Both the position numbers and the translations under genes were made by a program. The notes beneath the pieces were generated by a model that saw only the letters and a program-made list of their open reading frames with translations, was not told where the DNA came from and ran no database searches. From Chitinophagaceae bacterium IBVUCB1 (lineage in GTDB: Bacteria > Bacteroidota > Bacteroidia > Chitinophagales > Chitinophagaceae), in NCBI GenBank assembly GCA_002127285.1, contig NFUW01000001.1, positions 74,057 to 138,056 on the forward strand: DNA of 64,000 bases, given 5' to 3'. Below, piece by piece: positions 34,508 through 44,494 of the stretch. The first letter of the stretch is position 1; each line of letters begins with the position of its first letter.

Positions 34508-35423
34508 GTTCGTTATTGGTTAATGATAAAAAATAAGACTCTAATGAGTGGGTAGATTTTATTTCCAATACACCTAAGCCGGCAGCTACCAGCCACTCAT
34601 TCAGCAGTGGCATATCTGCCAATGGCATTTTGAAGGTATAGGTATCTGCATCATGGCTCTTCAGCAGACTGCTCCATACGCTGTTTTGTATCAGATAAAG
34701 TGATTTATCATTCGACTGCAAACGCACTTGCATCAGGTTTTCGGCGGGTGCCATCAGGGTTTTCACGTCGCCCTCTACTACCTTCCTGCCTTTGTGTATG
34801 ATTATCATGCGTGTCGCCATCTGCTCTATTTCGTGCAGCAGGTGCGATGATATGAGGATGGTTTTACCGTATTCGCTGCTCAGTTTTTTTATGAGCATCC
34901 GCATCTCATAGATGCCTTGCGGGTCGAGCCCGTTGGTGGGTTCGTCGAGTATCAGCAAATCCGGATTATGAACCATGGCAATGGCAATGCCAAGGCGTTG
35001 TTTCATGCCCTGCGAATAGCCTTTTACCTTGTCTTGCTCGCGTCCTTTCAGCCCTACAACATCCAGCACATCATGCAGTCGTTCATCTTTAATATTGCCC
35101 CCGCTTAGTTTGGCAAACATCTTCAGGTTGTCCCAACCGGAGAGGTATTTGTATAAGTCGGGGCGTTCTATCACCGCGCCTACATGCTTCAGCAAATGGC
35201 GGCTGCTGTTATTAAACAGCTTGCCTTTTATATATACCGTGCCGTTATCGGGGAAGATGAGCCCCAGCAACATACGCATGGTGGTACTTTTGCCCGCGCC
35301 ATTCTGCCCGAGGAAACCATATACATCGCCCTCGAAGATGGAGAAAGAAACATCTTGGACGGCTTTGAAATTGCCAAAGGATTTGGACAAGTTGCGTGCT
35401 TCTATGATGGGCTGCTGTTCCAT
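34485..35423 (-). CDS. ABC transporter ATP-binding protein
   Basis: 312 residues. Walker A is GQNGAGKST, Walker B LLILDEPTNGLDP, the signature YSQGMKQRLGIA, and the H-loop SSHLL. It has the extra C-terminal domain seen with ABC-2 exporters. First gene of the unit ATPase-permease-LolA-like. Substrate unknown; a role in multidrug or lipid export is possible. Confidence 0.93.
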   Translation of the reverse strand: MEQQPIIEARNLSKSFGNFKAVQDVSFSIFEGDVYGFLGQNGAGKSTTMRMLLGLIFPDNGTVYIKGKLFNNSSRHLLKHVGAVIERPDLYKYLSGWDNLKMFAKLSGGNIKDERLHDVLDVVGLKGREQDKVKGYSQGMKQRLGIAIAMVHNPDLLILDEPTNGLDPQGIYEMRMLIKKLSSEYGKTILISSHLLHEIEQMATRMIIIHKGRKVVEGDVKTLMAPAENLMQVRLQSNDKSLYLIQNSVWSSLLKSHDADTYTFKMPLADMPLLNEWLVAAGLGVLEIKSTHSLESYFLSLTNNEHAKAGAV

Positions 35424-35574
35424 TATTAGTTATGCAAATTAACACAGTCTGCCCGGTATAGTTCAATAACCGTTGTAAAAAGTAAGAACAATGGTATTTT
35501 TAACCTTTCGTTGCAGCAGTTAAACAGGCGTTAAAACCATTTGCCCCTACCTGCTTAATATCGTACTGCATCCA

Positions 35575-35582
35575 TACCTTTG
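35575..35582 (+). promoter_or_regulatory. -7 promoter element of the histidine kinase gene
   Basis: TACCTTTG lies 9 bp before the ATG at 35592, so the leader is very short. Confidence 0.45.
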
Positions 35583-35591
35583 ACATAGTAT

Positions 35592-36866
35592 ATGAAAAAA
35601 GTATTTCCACTGATTGTACTTCTTATTACCCTTTCCGTACTGGGCATCATTTTTATTCAGATGTCGTGGATACGCGATGCCATTAAACTAAGGCAGGGGC
35701 AGCGCAAGCAGGATATAGAATATGCTATGAACCAGATAAAGGAGATGGCATGGCGCAGTTACCTCATCAAATCGGGCAATATCGGCTATCTGGACGAGGA
35801 GTCGAAGATGTACTACCTGCAAGACTTTACGATACAGGCCCTGAGCAACGATGAGATGAGGCTGATAATAGACACATCGCTGCGCAAATACAATATCAAA
35901 GAATCTTACGACTATGGTGTAACGAATATCTTTCAGGTACCTGTAAAAAGCTCCAAAGGCTTTTCGGCAGATTATATTACCAGCAGCACATCCATATCTT
36001 TTACCCCCGACCCGGACAGGGCTCGTAACCCCGAAGTATTTCATCTGTATATACACGAAGACAAAAACTACATACTACGCAAAATGGGATGGATGATTGC
36101 AGCTTCCATCTTGTTTACAAGCATTATCATATCAGCATTTGCACTGACGGTACGCACATTGTTCAATCAGAAAAAGCTATCGGAAATCAAGTCGGACTTT
36201 ATCAACAACATGACACATGAGTTGAAAACGCCATTGGCCACCATATCGCTGGCGATAGACGCGCTGACAAATGAAAAAGTGATACACGACAGCGACAAAG
36301 TGCGCTACTACAGCAGTATGATAAAGGACGAGAACAAGCGTATGAACAAGCAGGTAGAGAAAATACTGCAAGCCGCACGTATTGAGAAACAAGACATAAA
36401 ACTGAACCTGCAAGAACTGAATGCACACGACATTATACAGAAAGTAGCAGACAACCTGCTGCTGCAGATACAAGAAAAAAATGGCAGCATATCGCTATCG
36501 CTGAATGCAGACAGGCATTTGATAATGGCAGATGAGGTACACTTCTCTAATATCGTCTTCAACCTGCTGGATAATGCTATTAAATACTCTAAAGACAACC
36601 TGCATATTGATGTATCTACCAAAGTAAGCAATGGTATGCTTGCCATCAGTGTAAAGGATAATGGTATTGGTATGAACAGAGAAACACAATCGCGGGTGTT
36701 TGAGAAGTTTTACAGAGCGCATACAGGCAATATCCATAATGTAAAAGGATTTGGCTTAGGGCTTAGTTATGTAAAAGCAACCGTAGAAGCACACCAGGGC
36801 AAAGTAACAGTAGATAGCTCACTCGGCAAGGGCAGTACATTTACCATCATGCTGCCGATAGCATAA
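35592..36866 (+). CDS. Membrane sensor histidine kinase
   Basis: 424 residues. TM1 spans about 3-25, an extracytoplasmic sensor of ~135 residues follows, and TM2 spans about 165-190. The HisKA domain has phospho-acceptor His209 in NNMTHELKTPLA, and the HATPase has NLLDNAIKYS, DNGIGM and GFGLGLS. A response-regulator partner is not adjacent. The sensor region shows no known domain. It probably phosphorylates an orphan regulator elsewhere. Confidence 0.92.
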   Translation: MKKVFPLIVLLITLSVLGIIFIQMSWIRDAIKLRQGQRKQDIEYAMNQIKEMAWRSYLIKSGNIGYLDEESKMYYLQDFTIQALSNDEMRLIIDTSLRKYNIKESYDYGVTNIFQVPVKSSKGFSADYITSSTSISFTPDPDRARNPEVFHLYIHEDKNYILRKMGWMIAASILFTSIIISAFALTVRTLFNQKKLSEIKSDFINNMTHELKTPLATISLAIDALTNEKVIHDSDKVRYYSSMIKDENKRMNKQVEKILQAARIEKQDIKLNLQELNAHDIIQKVADNLLLQIQEKNGSISLSLNADRHLIMADEVHFSNIVFNLLDNAIKYSKDNLHIDVSTKVSNGMLAISVKDNGIGMNRETQSRVFEKFYRAHTGNIHNVKGFGLGLSYVKATVEAHQGKVTVDSSLGKGSTFTIMLPIA

Positions 36867-36885
36867 ATCAGAAACTGAAAAGTAT

Positions 36886-36926
36886 TAAATAATAAACGGG
36901 CACAATTTGCGCCCGTTTTATTATTC
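36886..36926. terminator. Bidirectional terminator
   Basis: An AATAAACGGGC / GCCCGTTTTATT inverted repeat (36891-36901 and 36911-36922), A-rich left and T-rich right, lies between the convergent kinase and T9SS type B genes. Confidence 0.85.
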
Positions 36927-36945
36927 GTTTATTTAAACCCTGAAT

Positions 36946-38976
36946 CTATCTAATCAAAGTTACGTTGCCCGATTTCTTTAACCGTTTGCCCGAGTTGCAG
37001 AAACCATCCACATTCCAAACATACACACCAAGCGGAGCAATTTCACCATTTACCTTTCCATCCCATTGTTTAGTTGGGTCTGTTGTGGTAAAGACTTCTT
37101 TACCCCAGCGGTCGTAGATACTGAAAACAGCCAGTTTTACTATTTGGCTATTCGCCAAGCCAAAACGGTTTTGCGTATTTCTGCCTTCGGGAGCAAATGC
37201 ATTCGGTAAGTTTACGTCATTGCAACCCACGTTTACCAATACTGTATCTATTGCCTGACAGCCCGATGTATCCGTTACGAATAAATAATAAGTATAATCA
37301 AACGGCGGGAATGCTGTAGGATTAGCTATGCCAAAATTATTCAAATACCTATCAGGCAGCCATTTATATGTGTAATTTATGCCTATGCTGGTAAACGGAC
37401 CTCCTAATAAGGTGTTAGCACCATCTGCCAATGTACGGTCTGGACCTGCATCTGCCTGTACTTTATTCACCGTAACCCTGATAGCTGTATCTACAATACA
37501 ACCAGAGGCGTATGGCAGGTATATCCTATACGTAGTATTAAAACGTGGCCATACTCGTACCTCGTCACTTGTAGTGCTGCTGATATTATAAGCAGGACTC
37601 CATGTTTTATTAACGGCTGTTACAGATAAGAGTTTCAAGCCTATGGTGTCGCCTTGACAAATATTTGTGTCATTGCTGATAGTAATAGGAGGTGTCGGTA
37701 ATACATAAATCAACTTACATTGTACCTGCATAGTAGGCAAGCCCTCATCCGTCATATAATACAGATTATATGTACCAGCAGTATCGTATTTGAACGGCGG
37801 GGGTGTAACGGTTGTAGAAAATTGAATGCTTGAATTATTACACTGCTTGAACGCTATCTTAACTATGTTACTGTCTGTTTCGTTTACAGAAAACATAAAG
37901 ATGTCGTTTTTGTCTCTGATAGCCCTTGTGAGTCCTGTAGGAGCTAACATACCGCCTAATATACCTAAGTTATTAGCCGTAAATGCACTTGGCGGGCCGG
38001 TAATATCTGTTACATCAACACGCATAAACTCGCGTGTGGTTTTATTTGTGATGAATATGTGAAAGCTATCGCAATCTCTGATAATTGATATGCCGGTAGG
38101 ATTGCGTAGTTCGTTGGTGAAGTTGCCAATAACCGTACTGCTGATAACAGGTGCAGATAATGTAGCACCCATAGTAAGCCTAGTGAGGTTATTACCAGTT
38201 TCATTTGTTACGAAGAAATGCCACAAGCCATTGTGCCTGATAACTGCATAATCGTTGGGGGCGGTAACACCTGTTAAAACGCCCATGTTGGTAAGGCTTG
38301 GTGTTAATGACAACAATGTATCAAATTCCATTTTTACCAAGCTGTTGGTATTTCTGTTCAGCGTATAGCCATACCATTTGTTAGTTTCTTTGAAGATGTA
38401 TAATCCAACCGGATTGTCAAGTGCATTATCAAGGTTACCGAAATTTACGATATTGGGGGTATTACCTAAACTTTTACCAAAATCTAAGCGTGTCATCGTA
38501 GAATTAGAGCCATTGATACCCCCCACAATGAATACGTGCCAGTTTCCTTTTGCAGTATCTTTTACAATGTGTAAAGAATTGGGAGAGAATGACAATACAT
38601 CGTTCAGCGTACCGTAGTCAGTTATTTTAGGTATGTTATCCAAGCTATTCCCAAACTCAAGTCTTGCCATTACATTTTGCAAACCACGAATCAGTATGAA
38701 CGCATAATATTTATCGCCATCTTTTTCAATTTCAATGGCAGAAGAACCCGGATAGGTCAATCTGGCAGTATTCTGAAAATTGCTACCTACAGGGTCGTTA
38801 AACATATAACCTGAGCAGAAGCCCCAAAAATGGGTAGATGCATTCGTCGCATTGCTTTTCAGTTGTACAGTTTGGCGCATACACACGGTGTCTGGTGCGG
38901 TAAAAAGCCCCTGAGCCCTCAACACGTCAATCTGCGACACCATAAAAAGCGCTGCAAGCAGTAGGTATTTTCTCAT
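36946..38976 (-). CDS. T9SS type B cargo protein (gliding-motility-associated C-terminal domain)
   Basis: 676 residues with signal peptide (ends LRAQ). About six ~50-residue beta repeats (residues 60-380) share the pattern 'NPTGL-I---DSFHIFITN', probably a beta-propeller. PKD/Ig-like domains follow with DTNICQGDT, and the C-terminus VNLPNAFAPEG ... YDRWGKEVFTTT then WDGKVNG is the T9SS type B sorting domain. Exported to the surface, target unknown. Confidence 0.87.
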   Translation of the reverse strand: MRKYLLLAALFMVSQIDVLRAQGLFTAPDTVCMRQTVQLKSNATNASTHFWGFCSGYMFNDPVGSNFQNTARLTYPGSSAIEIEKDGDKYYAFILIRGLQNVMARLEFGNSLDNIPKITDYGTLNDVLSFSPNSLHIVKDTAKGNWHVFIVGGINGSNSTMTRLDFGKSLGNTPNIVNFGNLDNALDNPVGLYIFKETNKWYGYTLNRNTNSLVKMEFDTLLSLTPSLTNMGVLTGVTAPNDYAVIRHNGLWHFFVTNETGNNLTRLTMGATLSAPVISSTVIGNFTNELRNPTGISIIRDCDSFHIFITNKTTREFMRVDVTDITGPPSAFTANNLGILGGMLAPTGLTRAIRDKNDIFMFSVNETDSNIVKIAFKQCNNSSIQFSTTVTPPPFKYDTAGTYNLYYMTDEGLPTMQVQCKLIYVLPTPPITISNDTNICQGDTIGLKLLSVTAVNKTWSPAYNISSTTSDEVRVWPRFNTTYRIYLPYASGCIVDTAIRVTVNKVQADAGPDRTLADGANTLLGGPFTSIGINYTYKWLPDRYLNNFGIANPTAFPPFDYTYYLFVTDTSGCQAIDTVLVNVGCNDVNLPNAFAPEGRNTQNRFGLANSQIVKLAVFSIYDRWGKEVFTTTDPTKQWDGKVNGEIAPLGVYVWNVDGFCNSGKRLKKSGNVTLIR

Positions 38977-39079
38977 AATATCGAAAAGAATTTCACTTTC
39001 TAATGGGCTAATATAACAAATCGGGCAAAACTTTTATAGCAATACTGTATTTTTATTTCTTTAAACCAACACAATTGAT

Positions 39080-41257
39080 ATGCTCAAACAATGCCTTTTT
39101 TCCCCCACATCCTTAAAGACCGCCATTTTAGCGGCTTTGGTTGGCTATTGTATGCCCGCAATGGGCAAAGAGGGTATGTGGCTACCGCCCACGCTCAAAA
39201 ACAGGGAAAATGACATGAAGAAAATGGGGTTGCAAATACCCGTTTCGCAACTATATAACGAAGATGGTACGGGGCTGAATAATGCCGTGGTATTGTTTGG
39301 CAAAGGCTGTACGGGAGAGGTTATCTCGTCTCGCGGGCTGGTACTTACCAACCACCACTGCGGCTATGGCACGGTACAGGGACTCAGCAGCAAAGAGAAT
39401 GACTATTTCGCTGCCGGTTTTTGGGCAAAAAAAGACGAAGAAGAGCTACCCTGCCCCGGACTGACCGTAACATTTGTACGTAAAATGGAAAACGTTACCG
39501 ACAAAATAGTTACAGGACTGGCAGACACCATGAACGAAGCCACACGCCAGCAATTGGTAGAGGTGCGCATCAAAAACCTGGAAAAAGGCTACAAAACAGC
39601 GACGGGTATGGATGCCATGATAAAACCCTATTTCAACGGCAATCAGTATTGGGTGATACTAACTGAAACTTTTAACGACATCAGGCTGGTAGGCTTTCCG
39701 CCAAACGGTATTGGCTCTTTCGGCGGCGATACCGACAACTGGATGTGGCCAAGGCATACGGGCGATTTCAGTATGTTTCGCATCTATGCCGGCAAGGGCA
39801 ATAAACCCGCTGCCTATGCAAAAGACAACAAACCATATCAAACCAAACAGTTCTTCACCATCAACCCCAATGGTTATCGAGAGGGCGATTTTACAATGGT
39901 ATATGGCTTCCCAGGCACTACAATGGAATACATCAGCTCTTATCAGCTAAACCAGGTATATTCTATACTGGACCCCATCCGCATTGAGTCACGCACACAA
40001 CGCCTGAATGCATGGACGAAACACATGCAGGCATCGCGCGATGTATTTCTGAAATACACATCGAAACGTGCAGGCATAGCCAATGGCTGGAAGAAATGGC
40101 AAGGCGAAGTGCGTGGCTTACGCATCAATAATGTGGTAGGAAAAAAGCAGGATTATGAGGCTTATTTTCAAGGCCTTGCATCACAAGACCAAAACCTGCC
40201 TTATGCAGATGACGTACTTGCTAATATGGCTGCCAAATCGAATGCGGTAAACGATGCGTTGAAGGCAGATGAGTATATAAAAGAGGCAGTGCTGGGTATA
40301 GAACTGATACAAAATGCCGCTGTACTCGATAAAATGCTGCAAGTGCTGCGAGCAAAGAATATTGCCAATAAAAACGATAGCCTGATGAAACTGGCTAAAG
40401 GGCTAGAGGGTATGTACAAAAACTACGACGTTGCTACAGATAAAGAAGTATTTGAAGTACTAATGCCCCTCTTTATGCAAAAGAATACAGGCTACATCCC
40501 AACTGCATTCAGCAATCAGTTGAGGGAACGTGGCAATAACTATAACGCATGGAGCAGTTATGCATTCAGTTCTATTGCTGCGAATCAGGAAAAGCTGAAA
40601 AGCTTTGCAGAGACGGCTACAGCGGCGGACAGTAATCGCCTGATTGGCGACCCTGCATGGCAATTGTATAATGGTATCAGCAAAATGAGGCAAGAAAAGA
40701 TAACACCTTACGTATCTCGCTACTACAGCGATATGGCCTACCTGAACAGGCTGTATATGAACGCGCAGATGAGCCTTGATAAGCAAAAAAGTTTTTACCC
40801 CGATGCCAACCTTACGCTGCGCCTTACTTATGGCAAAGTAGCAGGTATAGACCCCGACGGTGCTGCGGGTTATTCTTACCAAACCAACCTGAATGAGGCA
40901 GTAAAAAAACACAACCCCGAAGTGGAAGAATTTAATATGCCCGCCAAACTAATGGCATTGCACAACGAGCGCGACTTTGGCAAATGGTCTGTAGGCGGTT
41001 CTGTTCCCATTGCCTTCATTGCCAGCAACCACACATCGGGCGGTAATTCGGGCAGCCCTGTATTAAATGCGAAGGGCGAATTGATAGGCACCAACTTTGA
41101 CCGTATATGGGAAGGCACGATGAGCGACCTGTACTTTGATGAAAAGCTATGCCGCAACATAAGTGTTGATATACGTTATACATTATTCATCATAGAAAAA
41201 TTCGGCGGGGCAGGCAGGCTGCTGAAAGAGATGGATATTGTAAAAGCTTGTGATTAA
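39080..41257 (+). CDS. S46 dipeptidyl-peptidase, DPP11-like (Asp/Glu-specific)
   Basis: 725 residues with signal peptide. The S46 family serine peptidase triad is read as His93 in TNHHCGYG, an Asp in the middle, and Ser657 in GGNSGSP. The position that sets specificity, 18 residues after Ser, is Arg675 in NFDRIWE, as in P. gingivalis DPP11 (Arg673), whereas DPP7 has Gly. It should release dipeptides with Asp or Glu as second residue in the periplasm, feeding amino-acid catabolism. Single gene, with a terminator after it. Confidence 0.9.
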   Translation: MLKQCLFSPTSLKTAILAALVGYCMPAMGKEGMWLPPTLKNRENDMKKMGLQIPVSQLYNEDGTGLNNAVVLFGKGCTGEVISSRGLVLTNHHCGYGTVQGLSSKENDYFAAGFWAKKDEEELPCPGLTVTFVRKMENVTDKIVTGLADTMNEATRQQLVEVRIKNLEKGYKTATGMDAMIKPYFNGNQYWVILTETFNDIRLVGFPPNGIGSFGGDTDNWMWPRHTGDFSMFRIYAGKGNKPAAYAKDNKPYQTKQFFTINPNGYREGDFTMVYGFPGTTMEYISSYQLNQVYSILDPIRIESRTQRLNAWTKHMQASRDVFLKYTSKRAGIANGWKKWQGEVRGLRINNVVGKKQDYEAYFQGLASQDQNLPYADDVLANMAAKSNAVNDALKADEYIKEAVLGIELIQNAAVLDKMLQVLRAKNIANKNDSLMKLAKGLEGMYKNYDVATDKEVFEVLMPLFMQKNTGYIPTAFSNQLRERGNNYNAWSSYAFSSIAANQEKLKSFAETATAADSNRLIGDPAWQLYNGISKMRQEKITPYVSRYYSDMAYLNRLYMNAQMSLDKQKSFYPDANLTLRLTYGKVAGIDPDGAAGYSYQTNLNEAVKKHNPEVEEFNMPAKLMALHNERDFGKWSVGGSVPIAFIASNHTSGGNSGSPVLNAKGELIGTNFDRIWEGTMSDLYFDEKLCRNISVDIRYTLFIIEKFGGAGRLLKEMDIVKACD

Positions 41258-41281
41258 ATAAGTTGCAACCAAATGATGCTT

Positions 41282-41320
41282 AATGCAGCTTACCTGAAAG
41301 GGTAAGCTGCATTTTCATTA
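41282..41320 (+). terminator. Rho-independent terminator of the S46 gene
   Basis: A 13-bp stem, AATGCAGCTTACC / GGTAAGCTGCATT, with a six-base loop and a T-rich tail follows 24 bp after the stop. Confidence 0.9.
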
Positions 41321-41336
41321 TATTTACAGGCTATTC

Positions 41337-41867
41337 ATGTATATGACGTATAACAAAACATTACTGATTGCTATAGTATGTGCCTGTACAGGCATGAATG
41401 CCTGCGCACAACCTAAAAAAGCAGCAACACCCAAAATTGGTAGTACCCATGTCAGGCTGATAGAATGCAGCGAGCAAACAACACTACCAGGGAGGCCCGA
41501 AATGGAACCTACTACACAAAAGCGGATGCTGATAGTTTGGAAAAGCAAAACACCTCCGCATCAAATCTTTTGGCGCGGACAAGATGGTTGGACAGACTGT
41601 GTTATCGCAAAGGCACGCAAAAACAATAATAAACAACCCAAATACGAATTTGGTGAAAACTGGTATGATGCAGAACAAATATCGCCGGAGAAAGTAAAAA
41701 GAGGCGACACACTGGAACTGACATTGATGTATGGAGGAAAGAATACGATACCTGACGAAGTAACCCCTGCCATGAAGAACAGGATATTTTTTAAAACAGA
41801 AAAAAGCCAGTGGATGTTTTTGCCCGTAAATACGTGTAAGAAACGCCCGGACATAGCAATGCCATAA
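41337..41867 (+). CDS. Hypothetical secreted protein
   Basis: 176 residues. The N-terminal signal sequence has several Cys (VCACTGMNACAQ); cleavage after CAQ or lipidation of one Cys are both possible. The mature part (ENWYDAEQISPEKVKRGDTL) is beta-rich with two further Cys. I do not recognise the family. It starts 79 bp after the S46 gene and ends 5 bp before the following T9SS cargo gene, so these last two may be cotranscribed. Confidence 0.65.
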   Translation: MYMTYNKTLLIAIVCACTGMNACAQPKKAATPKIGSTHVRLIECSEQTTLPGRPEMEPTTQKRMLIVWKSKTPPHQIFWRGQDGWTDCVIAKARKNNNKQPKYEFGENWYDAEQISPEKVKRGDTLELTLMYGGKNTIPDEVTPAMKNRIFFKTEKSQWMFLPVNTCKKRPDIAMP

Positions 41868-41872
41868 CTATA

Positions 41873-44431
41873 ATGAAGAAATTATTTTTAGCAGTACTCA
41901 TCATATCAATCATATATAATAGCGTTAGCGCACAGCCTTGGGCAGATGACATTACCAAACGCCGTGTAAAGCTGAATGAGATAGATGAAAGGATGAAAGC
42001 GACGCTGCCGCAAGTAAGCAACGAGCGCGATGAAGAAGAACATGAAAACTACCACTACAGTCGATGGAAGTGGTATTGGGAACACCATACGGACAAAGAC
42101 GGCTACTTAGTATCGCCCATGTACCGCTTTAACGAATGGTTGAAAACATACTATACAAACAAGCAGAATAAAACGACCGGCAATAGCCCTGCATGGACGT
42201 TTCGGGGGCCATACAAATCACCTGGCGGATATAATGGGATAGGCAGGATAAATGTAGTTGCATTTCATCCTACAGATACCAATAGCTTTTGGATAGGAAG
42301 CGCAGGCGGCGGCACTTGGAAGACCACGAACGGAGGGCAATCATGGACATCGTTAGGTGACCAGTTTCCTGTAATGGGTGTATCAGACATCGCATTCAAT
42401 CAACTCAACCCAAACACAGTTTATTTGGCAACGGGCGATAAAGAAGCGAATGACACCTATACTATCGGGCTATTAAAGTCTACAAATAATGGTATATCAT
42501 GGGATACCACAGGGCTTAAATGGAGTATCACTGACTTCAGGCAAATAGCAGGTGTACTTGTCAACCCACTTGATACGAACACACTTACTGTAGCAAGTAC
42601 TGCAGGCATTTACAAATCGCACAACGGGGGGATAAGTTTCATTCAGACACAGGGTGGTTTTTTTAAGCAGATTATTTATCATCCTAACGATACGAATATA
42701 TTATTTGCAACAGGTTATACATCGGGCACTCATCAGGTATTCCGCTCTGCAGATGGTGGCTATACATGGACACAACAAACAAATTTTCCAGGCAACACAC
42801 GCGTAGCCATAGCAGTAACACCTGCCAACCCCGCTATTGTCAAAGCAGTTGTTTCCAATGCTGCATTCGGATTAGAAGGTATTTATAATTCAAAAGATAC
42901 AGGAAAGACTTTTGTGCAAATCTATACAGCCACTGGTTCTGGTTGTAATGGCAATATATTGGCCAGCGCACCATCGGGGAATGCATGTGGCGGCCAAGGC
43001 TGGTACGACCTTACAATTGCCATCAACCCGATTGATGAAAAGAATGTAGTAGTAGGTGGTGTAAACACTTGGTACTCTGCCGATAGTGGTAAAACCTGGC
43101 AAATAGCCAACCAGTGGCAAAGCACATTACCCGGCATCAAAGTAGTACATGCCGATAAGCACTATCATGCATACCATCCAATCAATAAGCAGGTTTTGTT
43201 TGAGTGCAACGATGGTGGTATTTATAAAACTACCAACCCTGTCAGTTCATTATGGACAGACTTGACAAACGGACTTGGCATTACCCAATTTTACAGAAAT
43301 GCTGTGTCTAACATATCACCCTTTGTAGTTGGTGGTTCTCAAGATAACGGCTCTAAAAAATTGCAAGACACTGTATTTTCAGAACTTACAGGTGGCGATG
43401 GTATGGACTGCCAATTAGACCCTACAGACAACAATACTTTTTATACATCTATACAATATGGCGAACTAAGGCGCACAACAAACGGAGGTGGCAATTTTAC
43501 AGATATTTCCAATAATATAACAGGGAATCCTAAAGGAGATTGGATTACTCCGTTTATACTGCACCCATTTGACAATAGTATCATCCTTGCCGCATACGCA
43601 AAAGTATATTTGTCTGAAAACAAAGGCACAACATGGAAAGAAATCTCTCCGAGTTTTGGCAGTAATGCAAAACGTATTGCCATGTCTCCCAATAGCCAAG
43701 AAAACATTTTTGTGGTTGTAGATAATCAGGTGAGGTACACAACCAACTTTGGGCAGAACTGGCAATTAATAATCGGTAAACCTGCAGGTACTATATCTGA
43801 TATTGCAATAGACCCCAAAAATGGTGATAGGTTTTTTGTAACGCAAAGCGGTTATGGTACAGAAAAAGTGTTTGAGTATACATTAGGTGGCAGTTGGAAT
43901 GCGATTAGCCAAAACCTGCCTGATATACCACTGTACTGCATAGCCATAGATAGTGCAGATGGCACATTGTATGTGGGTACAGATTTTGGCGTGTACTACC
44001 GTACCACTACCATGAACCAGTGGGAACCATACAATACAGGGCTTGCCAATGTTGAAGTAACAGACCTCGGCATTAACTATACTACTAACGAGATATGGGC
44101 ATCTACCTACGGGCGCGGTATGTGGAAGAGTGTGCGCTATGGTTACCCTGTAGGCATTATGAACGCAATACCTTATGCTGCTGATGCGATGCAGATATAC
44201 CCTAACCCCAACAAGGGTGCATATACATTGCAGGTGAATAATAATCTTTCAGGAAAGTCTGCAACTTTACAGCTTGTATCTGTTACGGGGCAAGTAGTGA
44301 TGCAACAACAAGTGCAGATACCTGCCAACGGCAAACTGCAATTGGCAACAGACCTGCCATCCGGTACATATATGGCGCAACTGGTAAGCGATAATATGGT
44401 GAAAGCTAAATGTAAAATGATAAAATACTAA
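41873..44431 (+). CDS. T9SS type A cargo protein with VPS10/BNR-like beta-propeller repeats
   Basis: 852 residues, signal peptide ending VSAQ. Many 'TTNGGQSW', 'STDNGISW'-type Asp/Asn-box repeats (BNR/sialidase-like, for example SADGGYTWTQQ, DSGKTWQIAN, ENKGTTWKEIS) indicate a large beta-propeller of the VPS10/sortilin or xyloglucanase type. The C-terminus YPNPNKGAYTLQVNN with GTYMAQLV is a T9SS type A sorting domain. No catalytic residues of a sialidase can be named, so glycosidase activity is not claimed; surface binding is as likely. Confidence 0.85.
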   Translation: MKKLFLAVLIISIIYNSVSAQPWADDITKRRVKLNEIDERMKATLPQVSNERDEEEHENYHYSRWKWYWEHHTDKDGYLVSPMYRFNEWLKTYYTNKQNKTTGNSPAWTFRGPYKSPGGYNGIGRINVVAFHPTDTNSFWIGSAGGGTWKTTNGGQSWTSLGDQFPVMGVSDIAFNQLNPNTVYLATGDKEANDTYTIGLLKSTNNGISWDTTGLKWSITDFRQIAGVLVNPLDTNTLTVASTAGIYKSHNGGISFIQTQGGFFKQIIYHPNDTNILFATGYTSGTHQVFRSADGGYTWTQQTNFPGNTRVAIAVTPANPAIVKAVVSNAAFGLEGIYNSKDTGKTFVQIYTATGSGCNGNILASAPSGNACGGQGWYDLTIAINPIDEKNVVVGGVNTWYSADSGKTWQIANQWQSTLPGIKVVHADKHYHAYHPINKQVLFECNDGGIYKTTNPVSSLWTDLTNGLGITQFYRNAVSNISPFVVGGSQDNGSKKLQDTVFSELTGGDGMDCQLDPTDNNTFYTSIQYGELRRTTNGGGNFTDISNNITGNPKGDWITPFILHPFDNSIILAAYAKVYLSENKGTTWKEISPSFGSNAKRIAMSPNSQENIFVVVDNQVRYTTNFGQNWQLIIGKPAGTISDIAIDPKNGDRFFVTQSGYGTEKVFEYTLGGSWNAISQNLPDIPLYCIAIDSADGTLYVGTDFGVYYRTTTMNQWEPYNTGLANVEVTDLGINYTTNEIWASTYGRGMWKSVRYGYPVGIMNAIPYAADAMQIYPNPNKGAYTLQVNNNLSGKSATLQLVSVTGQVVMQQQVQIPANGKLQLATDLPSGTYMAQLVSDNMVKAKCKMIKY

Positions 44432-44454
44432 CCGTAGTACATACTAATTAATAG

Positions 44455-44494
44455 AAATGAGGGGTGTATATGATATCCATCCCTCATTTATTTA
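44455..44494. terminator. Bidirectional terminator
   Basis: AAATGAGGG (44455-44463) pairs with CCCTCATTT (44481-44489) between the convergent T9SS cargo gene and recN. Confidence 0.6.

Noticed and set aside
41873-44431. Sialidase activity for the BNR-repeat T9SS protein
   Set aside because: Asp-box repeats mark only the propeller fold; the Arg triad and catalytic residues of sialidases are not recognisable.
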